Origin: Protonemura montana | Lineage: Eukaryota; Arthropoda; Insecta; Plecoptera; Nemouridae | Length of the DNA: 64,000 nucleotides | NCBI GenBank assembly: GCA_947568835.1 | Contig: OX387602.1 | Coordinates: 11,459,021 to 11,523,020 of the forward strand | Direction of reading: 5' to 3' | Shown here: in pieces, positions 28,301 to 37,300 of the stretch | Layout: every line of letters starts with the position of its first letter | How positions within the stretch are numbered: position 1 is the stretch's first letter | Translations under genes and position numbers: made by a program | The notes under the pieces: model-generated | Database searches by the model: none | What the model saw: the letters and a program-made list of their open reading frames with translations, nothing else | Told to the model about the DNA's origin: nothing

Positions 28301-31300
28301 GGTTATGCATGTCATTGTCACTATGTGGTAACAAGTCATTGTCGGCAGCCACAAGAGTGATTCTTGACATTTACACAAGGATTTGTCATTAAATACCTAA
28401 TAAGTGCGTAAGGCTACCGCAATGAAAGGATGCTCTTTGCATCAAACACAGACCTTCGTGAAATGTTTCTAAGACGTTGTAAAATTGGACCGTTTTGATT
28501 TTAGCAGCCTGGATTTTCTTGCAAGATCATCACTTGAACTTATCTGAGGATTAGTAATATGAATGCATTGATTTAAAATTGAAACAAACTTGTAATTTAC
28601 CCCCAAGTGTTCTCATTTATAAGCAAACGAGCCTTGCTGCTAAGCGGTTTATAACCAATTGTCTCCTCACTTTAGTATTATGAAATTACGTTACTATTAT
28701 GTACGAAAGATGTTTCTCTCACTTGTAGGTTGAAAGGCGACTGAGAAACGCAGGTAAAATACAGAATAATGTACAAGAAGTTAAAATAACTATTTCTCTT
28801 CAGTAAATTATCGATAATTTTATTGATCACTTATTCAATAATCGTTTTTAAGAAGTGTTCCTAGCAGGGAGTGCGATGAACGACACCGGAGGAGTTGGAA
28901 TGGGCTGGTCCGGGCACACCCGGGCCTATTTCGACTGGTTGGACTACGGCTTATTTGGCGTGATGCTCGCCGTCTCCGCGTTGATAGGGGTCTATTTTGG
29001 GTGTTTTGGAAACAAACAAAAAGAAACCGTCGACTACCTTCTAGGAGGGAAAAAAATGTCGATATTCCCTGTCGCTGTTTCTCTAGTGGCAAGGTAGTGT
29101 TAATAGTTTGCGTATTTGACGCTAACAGTTTGTTTTAGGGTAAAATATTTGTAAATAACGGTTTTTGTGTGTGTGTTTTTTCTTCAGTTCTATTTCTGGA
29201 ATCACGATGATGGGTGTACCTGCAGAAGTATATATGTACGGCATGATGTATTGGCTTGTTTGTGTCGCAGTCATTTTTACGGGCATCATCGTCAACTTTG
29301 TCTACCTCCCTGTGTTTTTCAAGCTACAGCTGACGTCTACCTACGAAGTAAGTGGATTTGTTGTAGATATGTAATACTTTTAGGCTTGGTATTTTATTTT
29401 CTTGTCTAAAATTGAGGGCGGCTTCTAAATTTGCGGTCGTGTAGTGGCTGTAACACTTTGTTTTTCCGCGGACTCATATTGGATTGGATAACTCAACAGC
29501 TGGTAACTTTGCAGGGTTGAGATTAGATGCGTTAGGTAAGTTTTTAATCGTTACTCATCTGGGGAAAAATGAAAACACTGAAAAGTGTATTAGATTTTGA
29601 AAATTGTGAACAGTCAGTATGATGCTTGTTACAAGCGGAGATTTCAAGAGTTAAGCGCAGTGTAGCACAGTACTCTGTGACAACAACATGCAAATATAAA
29701 AGGATTTAAAAAAAAACAGCGTACGAACTGGCGTGCCTTCTCAAAACAACCCACAACAACATTTTTATAAAAGTAATGTTTTACTTTTACAGATAATATA
29801 TGAGTTTTTCTTTACTAACGCGTCTCACATATCTCGCTACGCCTCTCTCTAGAAAATTCATTTCAAATTCATCTAGACGAAAAGATGGAAACGGTAACTG
29901 AACAGACGTCGAAATTTTTACATCTCATTGTATTGTTTTTCTTTCGTGTTTACAGTATTTGGAATTGAGATTTAATAAAAGTACTCGAGCGATGGCGTCC
30001 ATGTTGTTTACATTCTCTTTACTGCTCTACATACCGATCGTCGTCTATGTGCCAGCATTAGCGTTGAGCCAAGGTAAGCTGGTCACGTGTTCCAGCAAAG
30101 GAATCCTGCAAGTCCTTTGTCGGCAATCATGTTAATTGAAATGCTTTTAATGGTAACCATCAAACGGTTAAAATATGATTCACTTTACTTGAAGATTGCA
30201 AATATGTGAATTCTGCTTTAATATCTACAAGACCAGAGGCAAATCGCTGCTGCGAAGTTATGCAATTTGAAATTTACAATCTACGGCGTTTCATCAAACT
30301 GTGACAACAGAAGAAAGTTTGCAAATAAACAAGAAGTTTTGAGTCAAAAGCAAAAAATCCCTGATTAATTTTCAAGCCCTACCTTCAAACATAAAAAAAA
30401 ACGTTTACCTCTAAAAATGTCATTCTGGATTCTGGACTGGATTTTTATTTATTTCTGAAACATGTTCATAAACTGATTTGTGAACGCAAATTTTCTTTTT
30501 CAGTATCTGGGCTCAGCGTACATCTTATCAGTCCGCTAGTGTGCATAATATGTATTTTCTACACCATGTTGGTAAGTGATATCACTCAATACAGCTATAA
30601 AGTATCTCAAATATACACATTACACACACCGTCACCTGCCACAAAATGTTAATTTCTTAAAAAGAAAATACCTAACTTCTCGACTCGTTTCAAAGATATC
30701 ATTTCTAACATTTCACAAGCTTTTATCCATTTATGATGCAACATTCAGGTGGTGCTTTTTATGTTTCTGTTCAAAAGTATCCATAAAAAACATCTCTAAA
30801 GAGATTATCACGGCGTATGATGTCGGTTGGATTACTTATTTAGAACTCTCGCCGCTAGTTCATAGCAAAGTGGAGTGTAATTTTATTCTTCATTCGTTCC
30901 AGGGTGGCTTGAAAGCTGTCATTTGGACTGACTTTATCCAAGGGTTCATGATCGTTGGGGCTGGAATAATTGTGATTATTCTAGGAGTCGTTAAAGTTGG
31001 AGGACTTGGAGTAGTGTGGCAAAGAAACTGGGATGCTGATCGTCTTGACGTTGCAAAGTGAGTAATCATTTTAATTTTTAATTAGCTGTGTGATGGGACG
31101 TCAGATCTCTGTTCGCTGAGAAAATTGAAGGACAGTTGAGAAAAATGTCAAAGGTCATAGAAAGTCTTGTTTCACAGACCTACCAACATCTGTCTGCTAA
31201 ATGAGTTTAATTTGTGTTCTCTAATAGGCAGGTGATTAAAAAAAATAAGCTGTACATTTTCTTAAAAGTATTTTCATCATTTTCTATTTGTTCCAGATAT

Positions 31301-34300
31301 GATCCAAGCCCGTTGAATAGAGACTCTCTGTGGACGGTAATAATTGGATTGACATTCATGTGGCTCTCGCTGGCAGGTACAAACCAAGGGATGGTGCAAA
31401 AATATCTGTCAATGCCCGATCTACGAAGCGCCAAAAAGTACGACGGTTAAACTGCAAACGGAATTGAAATAAGTATCGCGATATAACATTATATTATAAA
31501 AAAACACGACAAAAATACGGTACTCTGAATTTTCTTTTAGGTCATTGGTGATTTTTGTTGTCGGGCTGATCTTGATGAATTCTATCAGCTGTTTTACTGG
31601 GCTTGTCATTTTCGCCACCTACTTTAACTGTGATCCGTTAACGACCGGTGTAAGTAACAATTGGCATAAGGCAATTATTTTATTGAAGTATAGCGTAACG
31701 GTTTAGAAGATGTGAACCAAATCAAGCGTGCCAAGTGAAACGTTCTGCAAATCATTTTTCTTACGAGCGAGTATAAATAAAAATAAATTCATTAAAATTC
31801 AAAGCGCACTCGCAAGGGAATGATAAAACTTTGACGGTGGCTTTTTCTGTCCAAAAAGGACGTGAAAAGACCCGATCAACTTCTTCCCTTCTTTGTCATG
31901 GAAACGGCAACAGGTATCCCTGGACTACCAGGGGTTTTCATCGCGGGAATTTTCAGCGGAGCGTTAAGGTATATCTATTTTTTTTTATTAAAAAAAAAAG
32001 AACAAAAAATATGTAAATTTTGTTCAATTGTCAATTATGCAAAACGCCTCAACTTTCCCTTGAAATCCTCTGTAAACCTGTTGATTCAATGAATACAGTT
32101 CGCGCCGCACAAAAAAAAAATAAAAAACTGGGTGACATTTCAAAATCAATTGGACTAAGAGCAAAAAAAAAACGATAACGGGCTTCCTTCTTTTTAATGT
32201 CTCTTCTTGTTGAAGGCATAAATATTTATGACCCAATGCTAAATAACACAAACGTTCGATTTGTATTCCCATTCTTTTCGCCAGCACAATGTCTAGCTCC
32301 CTGAACTCTCTCTCGGCGACGATCTACGAAGACTTCATACACCCCTGCATCAGGGGCGGCCGTCTCGAGACCAAATCCAACCTCATTATGAAATCAATTG
32401 TAATAACAGTCGGCGTCATCTGCGTCCTCATGGTTTTCATTGTCGAACAGCTAGGCGCCGTGCTGGAGGTGAGCTTTATGTCCAATAAAACACATCTGGA
32501 TACATAGATAAAATTTTGCCGATCTCCCATTAAAATATTCTGTTCGGCTTCGCGTTGCAGCTGTCATACAGTGTTGGCGCCATCACATCGGGTGCGCTGT
32601 TGGGACTGTTCTCCCTGGGCATGTTCTTCCCGTGGGCAAATGTCAAGGTACAGAGTAATCGTGTTAGCATACTTTTTATGTACGCGTGCATGGTTCAACG
32701 TATTAGCAAATGACCAGGTGCTTATCGTGCGACTGCTCTTTGCAAAGTAGGACCCGAGAGGGCTTGATCAAATTTTATCTTGTCATTTGCGTTATTCACG
32801 TGTTTTATTCATGATAGCGACACTCATGTTTAGGATGAACTCTTATTTAAATTGCAAACGCTTGCAATGCGCGGGGTATTTTAATATTAACAACACTATA
32901 ACCGTCTCAAAAATTGATGTCCAAACGCGGACTCGAACCCCGATCTCCACCTTTCGCGGGTGTTGCTCTGAACCATTGAGCTATCTGCACACTGGCTTTT
33001 TGAGACGATTCTAGTGTATTTGATGAGAGTGACAGTTCTCCGAGGAGTAGAACCATGAGGCTGTGAATACTCACAGTCACTCGTTTGCAATTGTTGCAAT
33101 TTTTGCAATTGTTGCAATTGTTGCAAACGTTTGCAATTTAAATAAGGGTTCATCCTAATACAGCAACGAATCCAACGTCAATTTGGAGTTATTCGAGTTT
33201 GACAGGTTGTGACGTGATATAGCGTCACTAGAATCAGAGTGACTGTGAGTATTCACAGCCTCTTGGTTCTACTCCTCGGAGAACTGTCATTCTCATCAAA
33301 TACACTAGAATCGTCTCAAAAGGCCAGTGTCCAGATAGCTCAATGGTTCAGAGCAACGCCCGCGAAAGGTGGAGATCGGGGTTCGAGTCCGCATTTGGGC
33401 ATCAATTTTTGAGACGGTTATAGTGTTGTTAATAATAAGACACTCATGTTATTTGTAACATTTTTATTTGCTCACAATTTCAATTTAATTACTTATTTTA
33501 TTCGTTCCACATTTGGGGTTTTTTAAGGTGCATATCTATGACATATCATCAAGACGTGGGCTGCATAGACAAAAGTGAATTTACTTTCACAAATATTTTC
33601 AACCCTATACATTTCAGGGTAAAATAATTATCACCGTAGAAACAATTCCTGAAAATCTGGAACAACGTCTGTGATTGGCTGATCATCTTTAAGCTACGAA
33701 GGTTAAGCTTAAACTTTCATCTGTGAATCTCTCCCATAATGATTTTAAAAAATGACGGTTAATACGAATTTTCTAGAAAAAATATAGAGATGAAATAAAG
33801 CAAAAAGTATATTTATATTTAATGAATTGGTTATATCAGTGTTTGGCAGTTAGTTCAGTTTAATATTAACCTTAGATGTTTGGTTCCACTCTGTCTATCT
33901 CCAATCAGTATAAAAGTGGAGAACGAGCCACCGCGACCGGCGCCACGGCGGAAAGCACTCAGCCCTTCGAAGAAAAACGCGTATCGTTAGGCAAAGACAC
34001 TAAGACGCTGAGAACGAGGTGCCGGCACTGAGAATCAGCGTCTCACAAGTGACTCAAAAAAGAGGTGTGCATGTAAACTTGAATGTGTGCGTGCTGCGTG
34101 GAAATTCCTGGATGCGAGATAGGAAAACGTGAAGCGAGAAACACTTTCAGGTTTTCACGCTTGAAGACCAATGAGTTAACCTCATTGGAAACATTTTACA
34201 AGCAGGAAAAGCACAGTTTCTTTGCAAATCTGTGAAATTTTCTTTGCAAAAAACATTCTCCGTGATTTTTAGTTGTTTTTCTGTGTTTCATTGCGCCAAA

Positions 34301-37300
34301 ACGCCTACAATACTCCAGATTTTACTGAAAGGAGCCAGTCAAAATTAAAAACAAAATAATCTACCAACCCTAACTTAGTAACCCTATAAACCAGCTTATC
34401 ATCTGGTATAAACCTATACATAAAAAAAATCCTCATTTATGGTCTCCTTGTTTTTCAATTTACTGCGCCCAGTCTATTTTGTACAAAAACCACGAAAAAA
34501 AATGCAGATGGTTTTCTGTTTTCCTATGCATTAATTCCCCACAAACCATGTTTAGAATTTGACCGGTCAAGCGAGCCACTGAAAATGTGGAACAAGTTCA
34601 CTCTACGCACGTTTGAAAATGAAATGGCCCGCGTGTGAGAAACTAGATCAGGTCATCCTTCTGGTTAATTAGACAATGTTGGACGGTGTCCCAAATAAAG
34701 GACGCTTTCCCGGACGCTTTCCCGGACGCTTTTCCGGACGCTTGCAAGCGTAGCGTCTGAACGTGAACGCGTAGACGCGTTTTCCGCCGTATATAAACAA
34801 GCCCAACGTTCAAACCAGTGTGGGTATTCATTTGTCTTCCTAACTATATTAAAGGTCACGTGAGTAAAGAACGGAGCCGCCGTCTGTTGGCTATTTTTCA
34901 AAAAACACCCTGTGGTGCAAATAAAAACAGCAAATACATAAAAGCCTCGTGCTGTAGAGTTGTTTTTTACCCGAAGACGAAAGGGAACGTCTAGTCTCTA
35001 TATGTCGGGGTACGACCAGGTTTGTCGATCATTTGGGATTCGATGTCACGTTTGAAAGGGGGGGCAATATGGTAATCGCATGTGGTCGCGTTAGCACGTG
35101 CGCTGTGATTTCGGAAGCATGATGATTGAAAGCTTGACCAGTGTGCAATGGACTTATTTCCTTTATTTATAGCATGTTTATTTTGTAGTGAGATTTCAAT
35201 GAAATATTCATTTTTCTGTGAGTTTTGCTTTTGTTGATAAAATAAAAACTAAAAAAACAGTGGTTCGAAATCGTCACGACATGCCACGTGAAATGAAATA
35301 TGTTCTGTTATGAGTCAGATGTGGATTTGGACTTTTGTGAATGTTTTAAATTTAAAATTCACTGTTTTTTAAAACGATAATATTTAACAACTAAATATTC
35401 TTACTCTCCGGACGACCATAGACATTATTTTTGCTATTTTTTTTATCAATTTGCAAGTACTTTCCACATGAGATAGTAAAGAAATAAAAAAAAAATCATC
35501 ACTAGTTTTAATACAAGAGAAGTGGAATAAATTGTAATCTTGATTCATGATCGTATTCGAATTTGTACAAAATGGTCTGAGATTTGATTTAAAATGGCGC
35601 TAACTTTCAGGGCGCTATGGTTGGCACAATAAGCAGCATGTGCATCGTTGGATGGATTGTTACTGGGGCCCAGAACGCCATCCGGACGGGAGCTTTGAAA
35701 CATACCGTGTTGCCTCTCTCCACCGAAGGATGTGGCTTCAACGATACACTTTTCCAGATATCTAACGCAACAACCACCCCTGGGTAAGCACCTCAAACAA
35801 ATCATAAGAGACCGAGTCAGAATGAAATTTTCTTTTAACTTAGTACCTTTATTACTAAAAAAAAAAGAGTACATGTCTAATGAGACAAATAGTTTGTAGC
35901 TCTGTTTATAAAGTATAAGTAGCTTGTTTGAAACATAAAATCCAATATTATTATCGTTAAAGAATAATCCTATTAGCATTTTTAAACAAAAAATTTGTTT
36001 TTACAAAACCTGTTAGCAACAACTTTGGCGTCGAAAATAGCATGCGATTGTTCGGATTTTCCAGCTAAATCAATAACTAGACACAACCAAATAATTTTTT
36101 AATGGCTTATTTATGAAGTTTAAATTTGACGCCAATTGAATTTCCATTATATTCCTATTTTAGTAATTTTTTTTATTGGTTATTTGGTACAGTGGAGTTT
36201 CCATCATAGCATGAGCTGCAATCCCAAATATAACGTACGCTCGTCGCGTATGTCACTGACATATACTTAATACTCCTTTTATACGATTATCTTTCTTGTC
36301 TGTTCAATTGATAGGTCTCCTATAGAGGAGCCATTCGTCTTGTACCGCATCGCATTCCAATATCTGTGTGTAATTGGATCCGGATGGGTCATCATCGTCG
36401 GCCTTATTGTCAGCTTCCTGACTGGTCCACGAGATCCTGACGAAATGAACAGGGACTTGTTTGTCACGTTTGTCCACAAATACGTCACGTTCAAAAAAGA
36501 ACAGAGGAAGACACCGGTTGAAAGGGAGCTGCTATCGATATTTGCAGAAAAACCAATGCACGATTAAATTCTTCTATGTGTGTGTGTGTGTTTTTTTTTA
36601 ATACATTTCACATTGAGTATAGTTTTTTTGAATTGTGCTGAACGTGTAACTAAAAAATCAGTTAACAAATAAATGTGATTTTTTTTTTGATACATTTTTT
36701 AGCATACTGGGCACGTAAAAGTGTGTAAATTTATAATAACAGCTACAAATTTCAAATGGTGGTTAATTTTGGTATTACCAAGGACTTAACAAAAGATAGT
36801 TGACACTTATGCATTAAGATAAAAAGTACATCCCTTTTTACTCTGCTACAGTGCTATCCCAAATAATATAAATATATTTTTTTTTATATAATTCCAAAAG
36901 GTTATTGTTTTTTATGAGTTTTTTTTTTTTGGAAATTTGATCCAAAAAACAGATATTTGATTTTGTTTCAAATAAAACCCATCGCTATTTCATAATGTTG
37001 GTACTAACAAATCAAATCGGTCGTGTAATACTATTTAGAACCAAAGCAATCAGAATCTAATTGACACAACATGATTGTGGGAATTCTATATCAATCAATA
37101 AAATTCCTTGCTAATTGATCATGTTTATTTTAGTAAATAATTCACATTTGGTAAAGCATATGATCAAATCTAGCAGACAAAAAAATAGTTAGCTGGAAAA
37201 TTACCGCAATCGAAATCCAGTGAAATTTTCAATTGCTTTTAAAACTAAATCATCATTTCATATGTCTATATTGTATACGGCGGTTCGAGAGGTAAAAATG

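Larger units (their letters stand above)
32819..33450. mobile_element. Fold-back element with two inverted tRNA-like units
   Basis: Two 202-bp arms (32881-33082 and 33237-33438) are near-perfect reverse complements around a 154-bp centre. The whole is flanked by identical 12-bp direct repeats GACACTCATGTT (32819-32830 and 33439-33450), as expected of a target-site duplication. Just inside the left repeat, about 30 bp (32831-32860, TAGGATGAAC...GCAAACG) recurs inverted at 33127-33157, suggesting a nested element. The centre also has a TTGCAA-type microsatellite (33087-33137). It sits in gene C intron 10 and is absent from A and B. Confidence 0.75.

Noticed and set aside
30576..31061. 161-codon plus-strand frame as one protein
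   Set aside because: Only the end (30903-31057) is exon 5 of transporter C; the front is intron sequence that happens to be open.
32919..33400. Two genuine functional tRNA genes
   Set aside because: Non-U base at position 33, stem mismatches and position inside inverted repeat arms fit tRNA-derived repeats better.
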